From Saccoglossus kowalevskii (lineage: Eukaryota; Hemichordata; Enteropneusta; Harrimaniidae), in NCBI RefSeq assembly GCF_000003605.2, contig NW_003145799.1:8151-41044 (forward strand): DNA of 32,894 nt. The letters run 5' to 3'. Shown piece after piece: positions 1-10,711 of this stretch. The notes under the pieces were generated by a model. That model was not told the origin of the DNA, ran no database searches, and saw only the letters and a program-made list of their open reading frames with translations. The translations under genes and the position numbers were made by a program. Numbering within the stretch: the first letter of the stretch is position 1; each line of letters starts with the position of its first letter.

Positions 1-857
1 AAAGTTAAAACACTGGATGCATTTTCCTACCTGTAACAGTACTTAGTACGCTACAGTTATTCTTAGTAAAAACACACATAAACTAATAACAATTAAATTA
101 GCGAGATGGGTTCGATGATGTTTTTGAATGTAGTATTCTCTATATGTTGTCTCTTTCAGAACAGTAATTTAGTGTATATTTCAAAAGCTTGAATTTAGAG
201 GGTCAAATTTGCAAGAAACTAGACAATCATTGTTTACATAATTACCACTTTACCACAAAAATGACGAACCTTGGGAACTGCGGCATTTCTGGATGAAAAA
301 TTCACCTAAGGCATTGCCGTAATCGAGTCCATCGAAATGTCTCCGATAATGGAAAGTTTTTTGTTTTTGTTTGTTTTGTTTTTTTTTTGTCCGCTAGTTA
401 TTTCCTACTTGGCACAATAAAAACACTGTAGTCAAGCTGTATTTTATAAACGAACATTAGGAATGCCTAAGGTTATCTACTGATATCACAGGACTATTTA
501 ATTGTGAGCGTGAAAAGAAAACAACTGTCATTTTGAGTATTACTCAGTTACGATTTACTTTGGATAGCTGCACAATTACCACGTTCGTTACGTAACATTA
601 GTATGAAAATTACCGCATTTCAATTTAACATCGAAGCGTGTTACAGGTCAAACTGGCCATCAACTTCGGTTTTATTAAAATTGTTTTGCAAGAGAAAACA
701 TAAATATAGTTCACAGAATGCAATTAAAAAATATTTACGTCGATGTCAAATCAACTACTTCGTATTGATTTTGCCTACGCTGAATCCAAGCTAAAATTTG
801 ATGTAAAAATTAGTTCTATCGGTTGTAACTAAATTATACATTATCAATTTTTTTGCA
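1..857 (+). repeat. Long non-coding repeat E, left copy, first part
   Basis: This stretch aligns by eye, in the same orientation, with 20620 to about 21770. Shared landmarks include AACAGTACT near 36 and 20665, GTTGTCTCTTTCAGAAC near 147 and 20772, and the CGTTACGTAACATTAGTATGAA segment near 585 and 21460. The right copy carries about 220 bp (21185-21405) that is absent here. A T/G homopolymer-rich run lies at 360-389. The only ORF, 603-794, has no recognisable motif and its frame is not kept in the right copy, so I treat the region as non-coding. Confidence 0.75.
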
Positions 858-858
858 G

Positions 859-874
859 TTGTGGTGGCGTAAAG
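859..874 (+). other. Exon-like 16-nt segment with strong splice signals
   Basis: A T-rich tract ending in TTTTTTTGCAG (to 858) is followed by 16 nt and then by AAG/GTAAGT, whose donor starts at 875. Both match the metazoan acceptor and donor consensus very well. The segment sits where similarity to the right E copy stops. GTTGTGGT (858-865) can also pair with ACCACAAC (892-899), placing the donor in a hairpin loop. No neighbouring coding exon was recognised, so this may be a chance match or a micro-exon of an unseen transcript. Confidence 0.25.
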
Positions 875-1615
875 GTAAGTTAATGCATTATACCACAACA
901 TCAATTCGATCCTTCGGCGGTTGGTCGTACATTATTTTATGTTCTACACCGTTGCGTTAGTAAAATGGTGTTATTATATTCGAATAATGAATAGCAAAAT
1001 AACACGAAATAAAAGCTAATTACAATAAAGTGACGACCGTTTTTCTTGAGTCTTGAGTGATGATACTGATGGCAATAGACGATAGAAGAATACGCATTGC
1101 CTGTGAAAGGAAAATCATCACTTGTTATATAGAAGGGTAAACAACATAATGTAAGCCGCACCAAAGATACACATTATGCAAATATCCAAGAAAAGGTAGC
1201 CGTAGTTATTTGTGTTAGCATTTTAAACACAACATTAGAACAGCGTCTCATGGAAATTTTGATCTTTTGAAAAACATGATGATGAGCCATGGTCTAAATT
1301 CGTTTTATCGAGTTTTGAAAAAAAAACAAGAAGAAAATGAAAATTCCCCATCAGAACTGTTGATTACTGGAAAACACATATGTACCATGTGTCATCAAAA
1401 TTTGATCAGTATCACTGGATCAGTGAAAATCCAAGGAGCACCTATAAATAGGGTAATTTTTGCAAATTAGTTAACTAGTAAGCACAAACATGTAACTTAT
1501 CCCTGTGCATGTATTGGTGGAAAAGTTAAATTTTGTCTAATTGATATGCAATTAATGTAATTAACATGCATGGATTTTCTGTCAAAACAAATTTGGTCTA
1601 TGTAATATGTAAAAA
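875..1615. other. Unassigned AT-rich insertion relative to the right E copy
   Basis: This sequence has no counterpart between 21770 and 21790 in the right E copy, so it was either inserted here or lost there. It holds two short ORFs, 937-1164 (minus) and 1267-1470 (plus, 67 codons). The second has a CTMCHQN cysteine motif but no family I recognise. A TATAAATA box-like string occurs at 1443-1450. Nothing else is identifiable. Confidence 0.4.
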
Positions 1616-1926
1616 GTTTCATTAGAATCTGTTTATTTCATTAGAAAAATATGTAAATGCCTAAAATTGGTTTATTAGTATGCGGATTAGGTTATTAATG
1701 CTCATATAAAAACAAGTTAGCTCTGTTCATTTTTCCGGAGGATCTATTTACCAAGTTCCACTGAAATCTGTTTAATAGTACATGAGAAAAAAGTGAAAAT
1801 GCTTAAATTTGGTAATTAATATTCACGGAATTTAACTGAACACTGAAAAGGTTTGAGCGTTTTCCCGGAGCATCTATGTACCAAGTTTCATCATAGTCTG
1901 ATAATTAGTTCTTGAGATATTAGTGG
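1616..1926 (+). repeat. Imperfect tandem repeat, unit about 130-139 bp
   Basis: Two full units (1616-1754 and 1755-1884) and a partial third (1885-1926) share a pattern. Each starts with a GTTTCAT/GTTCCACT-like string, then AATCTG, then an AAAAATGTxAATGC-type run. Each ends in TTTYCCGGAGSATCTATKTACCAA. The sense text 'ACCAAGTTTCATCATAGTCTG...CTTGAGATAT' resembles tails of dispersed invertebrate repeats, but I cannot name the family. Copies differ at many positions, so the array is old. Confidence 0.6.
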
Positions 1927-2099
1927 AACAGTCACACACATTGATGCACTACTCGCAACGTCAACGACAACGACTCCGCTTTGCACACAAAAGACAGAAA
2001 GGGTTTCTCACTCCTCTCAAAAAGGACACTTGTGTTAAACCAATTTAGACTGCTCTAGGTAGTTACTTGCTAAACACCTAACATATTCCTAATCGATTT
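1927..2099. other. Unassigned sequence after the tandem repeat
   Basis: This short stretch has slightly more CG dinucleotides (for example CTCGCAACGTCAACGACAAC near 1951) than its surroundings. It is absent from the right E copy and probably belongs to the same inserted block as 875-1926. No ORF or motif is recognised. Confidence 0.3.
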
Positions 2100-2290
2100 A
2101 AGGGTCAAATGCATCTATGTCTATAATGATGATGTGAATTTGCATGAAAGCAATCTATAAAATTAAAAGATAATTCATGTATTGATGGATAAAGAACTCG
2201 TAGTATTATCGACCCAATAAAAATAACGATTGTAAAATTGAGTTTATCATTAGTAATTGTTTAACATCAACTGCATAATCGTATTTAAGG
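2100..2290 (+). repeat. Repeat E, left copy, second part
   Basis: This part aligns with 21780-21980. Both copies carry TTGCATGAAAGCAAT, AACTCATGG/AACTCGTAG, CCCAATAAAAA and CGATTGTAAA, then TTATCATTxGTAATTGTTTAACA. The match restarts here after the 858-2099 gap, showing that the two E copies are collinear with one large block present on the left only. No coding potential is visible. Confidence 0.7.
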
Positions 2291-3639
2291 TAGCGAGACT
2301 ATTATTTGCATACTTGTTTTCATCTTCCGATTTTTTAAGTTACCAGAATTCAAGCTAGTCAAAAGTGTATTTTTCATGCCCGTATCTGCATTCTAGATGC
2401 GTTGCTCAATCAAAAGAAAAACATTACTTTTTCTGTAAAAAAAATAATTACGCATTTATCCTGGTGATATGAAGTTCTTTATTTTCATTTTTCCTAGTTG
2501 TTCAATAGTCAGGTAATAAGTATACGTTATTTTCTTCTTAAAGACCTCGTATTTTGAAAAACATAAACTCGTAGAAAACGTCGATGAAGTCACAGCAAAG
2601 ATTTCCAAGCTTGCTTATCGGCGCAAGCGATTTGTTTTCACATTAAGGTCTGTTTGAACATGTGTAGGGCTTCCAAAGGCTATTGGAAAAAAATGAGATA
2701 GCTATAATTCGATAAAATCGGCAGATAAGAACACTGAAATCAATGATTTCTGTAGTAGCTGTGTGACCTTGTGTCTGACACATTCATATGCAAATGAAAA
2801 TCTGTGAAACACACAGGGGCGGAGACCAACCAAGTGTTTTCAAACACTCATTCTGTGTCAGATAGCTACTGATAACACATCCCAACTTAATGCATTACAT
2901 GAGATGGCGAAAGAGTGCAAGACCCCAAATGCAGACGGACAGCAGTTAATTTAGTTAAGGCCACGAAACATTCGGCAACGTAAACCAAATGCTTGAGCAC
3001 TCACACCGCAAACGGGTGTACAAAAAACACTCTCAGAACTTCGATTTGTTTTGAATAATTGAATTGATTGTTCAGGGCTTAGATTACTATAGCATAGACC
3101 ACAGTGATAGAGGGACTGTGCATGGACGTACTAACACGTCTATGACTATAGATAGTAGTCAGATTTCAGAGAGTGAACAATAACATTCATACTTCTCAGG
3201 ACTTTGCAATACTTCAACCGGGTGTGTGTGTGTGTGTGTTTGTGTGTGATTAGAACTACTAGCACGTCGGACCTTCCATGCCATAGTAGGCAGCGCGAAA
3301 AAAAATAATCATGAAGGTAATATTTTCACATTAGTGTTTTAACTGATCTCTGTCTCAATATGGAAGAACTCCATTTCCTATTAATTGTTTGCGCTACTGC
3401 AACAAAAGGGATGCAAATATCAACATAATGAATGGTGGCGAATAAACATTGCATTGTCTTGTGTTAATCTTAGAAACTTGTAGGCACAGATGAAACCTTT
3501 CTCGTTGATTTTGGCAAACACTACTGAGACTATCTTGATTCCCTTCAGAAAATCTACACTTTAACCAATTTACATGACATTCTATGTTCAATTAATAAAT
3601 AAATGTGAAAATTTTCGACACAAATAATAGTCTCACTAC
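2291..3639. other. Second unassigned block missing from the right E copy
   Basis: About 1.35 kb lies between two collinear E segments and has no counterpart at 21985 on the right. Part of it (2760-3060) is less AT-rich than its flanks. It includes the palindrome TGTGTCTGACACA at 2770-2782. The 65-codon minus-strand ORF at 3394-3591 has no recognisable motif. I found no terminal inverted repeats that would define a named DNA transposon. Confidence 0.4.
3222..3248. repeat. (GT)n microsatellite
   Basis: A near-perfect GT dinucleotide run with one T interruption. Confidence 0.9.
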
Positions 3640-4515
3640 CGTAAAAGTAAATACATTGAAATGGTTGAATGTCAATAATCTATATATCAAAAAAATTGCA
3701 TAATGTGAACAATTCTTCCAAAAAGTTTAGCGTTAAATGGACCTTAAATTAAAAATTGTGAAGATATTTAGATATTAATGATTTATTAAGTTTTAAATAT
3801 AGTTTTATAACAGAAAGGGACTCAACCGTGTACAACAATCTACTTCTTGGTGAAATTTAAAATGTTTTTATATATGATGAAGTTGCTTAGTTATAAACTG
3901 TAAAGTTGTTTCAAAATATGACACAGTTTTTTCCTTACTTTAAAATAATTTTAAGTGTATTATGAGACACAATATGTATGTTCTTATAATGGCAAATGAG
4001 TTATTGTACAACATTAATCTTTTAAAATAAAACTTTTAAAGTGTTTATTATCTGTATAATTGCGTGAAATGTATATCATTATAACACTTGTAGTTAGTAT
4101 TTAGGGATGTTTTTATTATCACAACACTTTAAAAAGTGATTTTACTAGACACACATTTTGAAAAGTGTTTTCACCAGGAACATGTATTAAAAGTACTTAA
4201 TGTCAGAACCATTTTGAAAGTGCTTTAACTAGACACACATATTATAACGCAAAACACAAACTGAATAGTGCTTGTAAAAGAAACACATTTTAAAACGTAT
4301 TTACACAGATAACATGGTAACAAGCTTTAAAATTATTATTTTGGAAAACAAAATATATATCAAACAAATACGGCGTTTCATGAATTTTGCACTATTGTAC
4401 AGCAAACATAACATACGATAAAAAAATCACATATTTCTAAATATAAATATTAATAAGGTAAGTTCGACTATAACATTTAAAAAGACAGACATATATAGTA
4501 CTTGTAAAAAATATT
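3640..4515 (+). repeat. Repeat E, left copy, third part
   Basis: This part aligns with about 21990-22500. Both copies share AAGTAAATACATTGAAAT, GTGAACAATxCTTCCAAAA and AGCGTTAAAT. They end with the well-kept segment TAAGTTCGACTATAACATTT followed by AAAAAGACA (4458 and 22445). The left copy is longer because its middle contains several loose repeats of the type 'ACACTTTxAAAAGTG', also described as CACATTTTGAAAAGTGTTTT, between 4080 and 4300. It is non-coding. Confidence 0.7.
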
Positions 4516-5212
4516 ATCAATCGCAAGAAGAAGGGCCATCAACTTATTCGCAACTGAACAAATGTGTTTATGTAATTTAAACCTTTCATGAAACTGTAGA
4601 TGTAATAATTGTGAAAATTGAGCAATAAAGTGTAACTGAAGTGATACAATGTGTACAGAATTATAGCTTATAGCCTTTTTGAACGTGGAAATGTATACAC
4701 AATAGTTATGGCCTGCTGTAGACTTCTTGTGTCAGTGATTTGCTATCCTGACGCAATATGTATACAATGTTGCTCTCTGGGTTCAAGAAATAAATATTAC
4801 AATTTACATGGTCAGACGATGATATATGAATGATTACGAGTGTAGTCAATATTTGAACCGTACAACAGTGGCCATGGAGTAATTTGATTCATGCAGTATT
4901 CATTCTGCAGTATCATCAAGAAGCAGTATTAGTATCGATGCTTAGTAATATAGATTGATTAAGTTCATTTTAACTCATTCAACTTTCAAAAGTACTTCTG
5001 ATCTGAACTAACTTTTGTAATGTTCTTTGCTATTGCAATTTAATAATATTTTGTAGTTATAATTTTTTACAAAGTTTGCATATATATCATAATTATTTTT
5101 TACGCGTATCATGTCACATATTGTGTTTGAATGTCACCATGGTATCGCTGACCTCTGTCAGCTTTCACATATTTTTTTTTAAATTCAAAATTATGTTAGA
5201 TGTTTATGAGCT
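4516..5212. other. AT-rich spacer between repeats E and R
   Basis: No gene is recognised. The part from 4640 to 4850 resembles 6785-6990. Both read GTGTACAGA...TATAGCTTA, then GTTCAAGAAATA, then ATATTxxAATTTACA, followed by a 'GACGATGA'-like string, so it is a diverged piece of the R unit. ORFs at 4651-4833 and 5076-5309 are short, AT-rich and not supported by any motif. Confidence 0.45.
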
Positions 5213-7480
5213 TAAGGGAATCATAGAATGGGTGAATATTTTTCTTTCTATATTTGGAATCAACTTTAAACACTTATTATCTAGTAGGATCTGTATTGGA
5301 CATATATAAATAATTACCAATAATGAAAAAAATAGTGAGCAATTGAATTATGTATTTATTATTTTTGTCAGCTCTCCAAATAACTACAATGACAGGCATA
5401 CCATATTTGCCCAAAACCATTGTTATAGTAGTGTGATTTAAGAGCAGGTAACGTAAACATTATTAAAACTGCATGACATAACGGACATTCTGTTCCTATT
5501 TCTGCTCAGTTTAGAAATTTATATACATAGGTGTTATATATACGAATGAATCATATTTAGTTTTGTAAGTTGGCATGAGTAATTTAATTATAACAGATAT
5601 TGTAATTCCAATAGTATTTGTTAGAGATTGCATATTAATAACATTTTCAAATATAATAAAAGTGTTATGGCAATGACGATATTCTAAACTTGATATAATC
5701 TATTTAGCATATATATGTGTAATTTTAATTAAAATAATAATTGCTTTAAATTGATAACTCAAGCTGTTACTATATTGCTTTTCACTAAATAACAGGAGAG
5801 AAATCTGAAACATCATGATATAATATATTGCACAGCGTTCATGCTGTTGTCGCCGTCATTTATGTGGGCTTTAAAACTTTTATTCAAGAATGTCATATCA
5901 ATCAAGTAATTAAACTGAATAAAAATGTGAACATATATGTTATACTGTAGCCTGAATGAATAGAAAATACAGGGATTTGCATATAATCCATTGCATATCT
6001 GTATTGTAATTGATTTATGTTCAATGTATTTTTTAGAAGTAAAAATGAATCAATAAATATCATTTAGAGTGCAGTTGCAGCTGCACAAATCAACTGATAT
6101 GTTATGTCTGGTAAGGTTTAAATTTAACGTGGACAATGCGAGCATGTGTCTTTATCCACAACTACTCGAAGAACAAATTCCAGGCGCTACATATCTGTTC
6201 TGCACGCTGTTCGTCAGACTTTTTCAGCTTTTTATTGTTTTAGTGTTCCGACAATATGTAAATAACCACAATGGTATGATATATGTTGATTCATATGTAA
6301 ACACTTCATAATACTAGGTTAACCCGACATATACTCCTGAATGTGATCAGCGTATTTACCTTTGCCCACACACGATATTGTCAGTTTATGTTATTGAATA
6401 CCTTGTTGACATTACACCATACCTGAATACATTTTAATTTTCATTTGTTAAGGGCGTCGATAATTTATGTTAGAATCTGCATAATGATGTGTATGCACAA
6501 TATTTAATTCTGAACTGTACCTGTATATGTTTGTATTTTCCAGCATTACTGAAAACTATTACAAGTGAAAAATAGTTCGCATTGTGAGGTTACCTATCAT
6601 ACATATAACTTGCTACCTTGGAACATATATTTATAAAAATAATGTAATCACAGAAAAATAGTATTTAGACATGTATTATTGTATGTGTTATTCAGGTGTA
6701 TACTGAATTACGTTTCTCGTTTTTAAAAGTTACATGTGATGATCTGCTATTTTCTTGAACTAGAAGGCTATTATGGCTAGCTTTGTGTACAGAGATATAG
6801 CTTAAATTCATTTGGAACGCAGGAATGGAAACACAATTTTGTAAAAACAATGGCATGGTGCAGAACGGCATCTTGTGCTAGTGCTTTAACAGCCTGCCCA
6901 AATATGTTGCTGTGTTCAAGAAATACATATTGTAATTTACAATGTGCGATGACAATATATAGATGTTTACGCGTTTAGTCAAGGAACAAGGACAGATTTG
7001 AACTGAAAAAAATGGCAATTGTGACATAATTGGTATTTTAGTATTATATCGGCATTTTTGGAGGAGCCAATATATTTCCTCATGTTTTAAATTTTATTTA
7101 TTTATTTATAAATTTTTTTGCTATTGTTTAATATCTGTAAAATCAATATACAAGCATAACGTAGTAGTCACCAGTTATATAATAAACAATGTGAACATAT
7201 ATTTTTACATATTAACGACTTAATCAATTTTACAATTTATATTAACAAGCGAAAATTTACCTAAATTCTCGTGGTTCTAATAGATAGAATGTACACACAT
7301 TCATATTATGGTTAGGCTTAAATTTAATGTACAAGTTTGAAAATAGTTCGTACTGCAGACAGACACGTCATATTGTGTGTTACACAACTGTATACATGAA
7401 TTGTCTGTATTAATGTTGGAAGTGTATACTATATTTATCTTTATTTTGAGTCAAGATACTGAAATGAACGATTGAATCAG
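5213..7480 (+). repeat. Long non-coding repeat R, copy A
   Basis: The start, AAGGGAATCATA...TGAATATTTTxCTTTC, matches 9293 in copy B. From 5490 (CATTCTGTTCCTATT, then ACGAATGAATCATATTTAGTTT) it matches copies B and D. Positions 5650-6110 match copy C at 18296-18615. The last part (7360-7480) shares GGAAGTATATACTATATTT-type sequence with 10211-10230. Identity is patchy, so this is the most diverged long copy. ORFs inside it, for example 6069-6311, are not conserved between copies. Confidence 0.65.
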
Positions 7481-7485
7481 CAGTG

Positions 7486-8000
7486 TTAATTGCACATAAT
7501 TGCGGTGCTCTGCCATTCTGTCCAAATAATCCAAACGATTACAATGCTGCTCTCTATATTCAAGTTAGGCATATGTTCGTGAAAAGAATAAAGGGCAAAA
7601 GCGGCTACTCTGAACGCAATAGCAAGTGTCATTAAGTTAATTGGACATAAGTGGCAGAAATGCGGGTGGTGCGACAGTTTGTGCCAGTTCAACAACAACT
7701 ACTACTATAACAACAACAACAACAATCACTACTATTCACTACTTGTATATGCCAAACTGATATATTTTTTTTACCATTGCCAAGTACAAACAAAAATACA
7801 GACATTTTGCATAGAAAAATGTGAAAGACGCAATAATGGTTTTACTGGAACAACAGCAACAACAACAATATTACTAAGAAACCAGCGGTGGTCCGAGTAC
7901 ACCCATTTTTCACCTTGCCTGCTGAGTGAAATTTTAGAAATATTCCGCACAAATCAATAGCATGTCATTATTGTCTCCTTGAAAGTGATAACATCGTCCA
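7486..8000. other. Unassigned stretch with CAA repeats
   Basis: No recognised gene. It contains (CAA)n runs at 7690-7726 and 7851-7869. The plus-strand ORF at 7679-7960 exists largely because CAA/ACA repeats lack stop codons, giving asparagine- and threonine-rich text. The minus-strand ORF at 7486-7698 has no motif I can assign. Confidence 0.5.
7690..7726. repeat. (CAA)n microsatellite, interrupted
   Basis: Runs of CAA with ACT interruptions. A second short run lies at 7851-7869. Confidence 0.85.
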
Positions 8001-8590
8001 GCGTACTTGCATGAATACATAATATTGATGATATATGGATTCGTTTAAAGCAATTGTTCGTTAAGAAGACAAATGTTGTTATGTAAAATAAAATGCTTAC
8101 AATATTGATAATGTGAACTAGTGTGACAGCAATTTAAACAATTAGGAGATACTTGTAATCACGGTGAATAAACTGAAGGTAATTATGTAGTGATATGCAT
8201 TAGAACAACTTGGAGATAAATTAATAAATGGGATAAAACTGATAAATTATTTTGCAAAAAACAACGCTTAAAAGTTAATATTTAACTAATGAAGTTTGTA
8301 TCTCATGAACATCAAGACAATCGTTAATATTTCGTGAAATAAGTTATGTATAACACATATTTCTTTATTTCATTCGGCATCTTTGATGGATCCGATATAT
8401 TTCCTCATGTTTGTAATTTGCTTATTAGTTATTATGTAATCTGTGAAATAATTATACAAGTATAGCGTAGTTTTCACCTTAATCTAAACAATGTTAACGT
8501 ATCACAGATATATTAAGTTATAAGTATTATTTTATATAAAGCGAAACACGAATGACATGGTCCATGAGATCAAACGTCGAAATCAACGCT
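8001..8590 (+). repeat. Diverged partial copy of the R-unit middle
   Basis: TTTCCTCATGTTT at 8400 together with TTATACAAGTATAGCGTAGT at 8451 matches TTTCCTCATGTTT at 7075 and ATACAAGCATAACGTAGT at 7149. The spacing is nearly the same, so 7000-7200 and 8340-8500 are related in tandem. No coding potential is seen. Confidence 0.5.
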
Positions 8591-8614
8591 GCGTTGATTG
8601 AAAGTTATTATTTT

Positions 8615-8905
8615 TTAGTTCCCATCTGATGACTGAGAAGAATCAATTACATATATCCGACGTCTTTTCGGTGGAATTGTTGAACTATCATTGTTGTAAA
8701 TGTTGTATTGTACGTGTACATTAAATACTCCGCCGGAGATGGGGCCTCCAAATATCGGTGTTGATTGTGAAAGCAAGGTCGAGGCATGGTGGATTATATT
8801 GGTTGATGTCAACTGGGACGCGATGTTACATTGTGACTGAGGTTGCATGACAAAAGGTATGGATGGCTGTATTGATGTTTGGCGCGGGTTTGCTATAACA
8901 TTCAA
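8615..8905 (-). pseudogene. Small ORF resembling a C-terminal tail of a transposon-derived protein
   Basis: This is a 96-codon minus-strand ORF with no strong start context and an in-frame stop shortly upstream. It is Gln/Ser/Thr-rich for about 45 residues, followed by PIFGGPISGGVFNVHVQYNI near residues 51-70. The basic cluster PPKRRRIYVIDSSQSSD (near 78-94) could act as a nuclear localisation signal. From memory, 'G...F.V.V.Y...KRRR..I.S.S' endings occur in proteins with a Crypton-type (DUF3504) tyrosine-recombinase domain. No catalytic domain precedes it here, so I call it a fragment or last exon. Amino-acid composition is more protein-like than in nearby chance ORFs. It could also be a lone exon of an unseen gene. 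Confidence 0.35.
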
Positions 8906-9044
8906 ACTCGCATTTATCGTTCAGGTGATGACGGTGCGAAAGATTTCTGGGTTTTTTAAAGGGATGCATTGCCACCGAATAATAGTCTGTTGAAAGTGTC
9001 AAGCATGAAATAATTAGGGGACAAAACCAAAGCTACATTACCGG

Positions 9045-9235
9045 GAACACATATCAATGGACTTTATTATCGACAGTGCATGACGTTAATTTCAGCCGGA
9101 AATTCCACATTGTGATCTTGCAATCGCGGATTTAGCGATTTTTGTTGTCACGTGGTATGACTGTCCAGTTTGTGCGAACTTGTCCCTCTGTACTTAGGCT
9201 TTTAGATCATATTCGCTAAATTACGGTTCAGAATG
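9045..9235 (-). repeat. Inverted fragment of repeat E
   Basis: The reverse complement contains TTCTGAACCGTAATTTAGCG, CACAAACTGGACAGTCAT, ACAACAAAAATxGC and ATCCGCGATTGCAAGATCACA-type strings. They occur in the same order as at 20780-20945, where the matching strings include TTCAGAACCGTAATTTAGCG and ATCCGCGATTGCGAGATCAC. The left E copy keeps only part of this segment (150-310). The fragment lies between R copies A and B in the opposite orientation to both E copies. Confidence 0.7.
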
Positions 9236-9972
9236 AAACAAAAGAAAGAAAATGTTTTATTCCAAAACGTCATCAAACTCTTCTCGCATCTTTAAGGGAA
9301 TCATACCATTCGTGAATATTTTGCTTTCCATATTTGGAATCTACTTCAAAAACTTATTAAGCGTCATTCTGTTCCTATTGGTGCTCCATTTAACACTTAA
9401 TATAAACGAATGAATCATATTTAGTTTCGCAAGTAGACATGAGTAATTTAATTATAAATCATATTGTAATTTTAATAGAATTTGTTCAAGAAAAAAGAAA
9501 AAAATTAACAGTGAATATAATAGAGATAGTTCCATGTTAATAATTATGTTCATTATCCAATATTTTATCTTTCACAAATTGTGCATATTCTCAACATTTT
9601 GAAATCTAATAAAATTGTCATGGCAATGATGTTTTCATTAAACTGAAATAATTAATTTAGCATATGCATGAGTAGTTTTAATTAAAATAATAATTACTTT
9701 CAATTGAAACACATGTGTTGCCATATTTCGTTACACTAAACAATACCAGGGAAATCAGAAACACCATGCTATAATACGCTTTAGTTTTCATGAATTTCAA
9801 ATAAGATTTTGATGCAATTTGGTTCATTCGAAAACAAATATCTCAGAATGCCATTCCAATCAGGTAATTTAACTGAACCAAAATATGAGCATATATTTAT
9901 ATCGTGCATATATAATTTGTCATATATCGTGTTGTGATTGATTTATACTCAGTGTATTATTTGGAACCCACC

Positions 9973-10032
9973 ATGAATATCCCAGTATTCAGGTGGTTCA
10001 CATAAATGAAGTGTACATCCGTTCATATTCTG
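9973..10032 (+). other. Conserved ATG-to-splice-donor cassette (copy B)
   Basis: The cassette runs from CCCACCATGAATATCCC to TATTCTG/GTAAGTG, with the donor at 10033. The 60 bases between ATG and donor are identical to those at 30199-30258 in copy D, although flanks differ at about one base in eight. The ATG context is close to an ideal animal translation start, but the frame meets TAA after ten codons. Related cassettes are at 6045-6110, 18534-18609 and 18829-18897. Confidence 0.45.
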
Positions 10033-10245
10033 GTAAGTGTGTTCTTGTGATGTTGTAACCCATTTTCTACTAACCGCACTTATCCATTGGGAAGTACAGA
10101 TGGTAATCCTAAATTCACTATTCAAATGAAATCAAATGATTTTGTACTGCAAACAGACCCATATATTGCGTGACATGTTTTTTTTAAACATGTACTGCCT
10201 GCTTTAATGGTGGAAGTATATACTATATTTCTCTATTTTTCGAGT

Positions 10246-10279
10246 CAAAGGAGCGGAGTTGCCAAAGGAGCGGAGTTGC
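10246..10279 (+). repeat. 17-bp perfect tandem duplication
   Basis: CAAAGGAGCGGAGTTGC occurs twice back to back. Just before it, copy B still matches copy A (GAGTCAA). Just after, it resumes a match to copy D, so this marks a rearranged joint inside the R unit. Confidence 0.85.
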
Positions 10280-10711
10280 ATCTCTAGTTAAATAACGGAT
10301 CACTGAGACATTGCAATGCAACAGAAAGAAATGAAAGCAGCAATCAAAATATCTTCACAATTTTGATTTCATTCCTTCACTGTATATACTCCAAGTGTCT
10401 AGCAAAATTTTCTTTTCATTGATTAAAAAGATAGAAACCTTTTATGTTGTTATTGTGATGATATATTTTCACTAAACTGTCTTAGCCTCTGACAATGGCA
10501 GAGCTCAACTGAAAACTTTCAAAATAAGCATGCAATCAGAGAATATTGTTATTAGTTTTGTACTGACTCTAATCTCACAACTCTCATATAAACAGGGACA
10601 ACACATGCCTCCCGTATTAAGAAATAGACGTTCGTGTCCATAACAAAATAAATTTAGCATATACAAAATGATGTACCACCGGTGTGTTCCATCCATGTGT
10701 GAAAGCTCATA

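Noticed and set aside
1443..1450. TATAAATA box
   Set aside because: Such strings are common in AT-rich DNA. No initiator or downstream gene supports it.
7679..7960. 93-codon plus-strand ORF
   Set aside because: The openness comes from CAA/ACA microsatellites, and the rest has no motif.
10505..10696. 63-codon minus-strand ORF inside a conserved island
   Set aside because: Copy D has a 20-bp deletion that breaks the frame, and substitutions do not favour silent sites.
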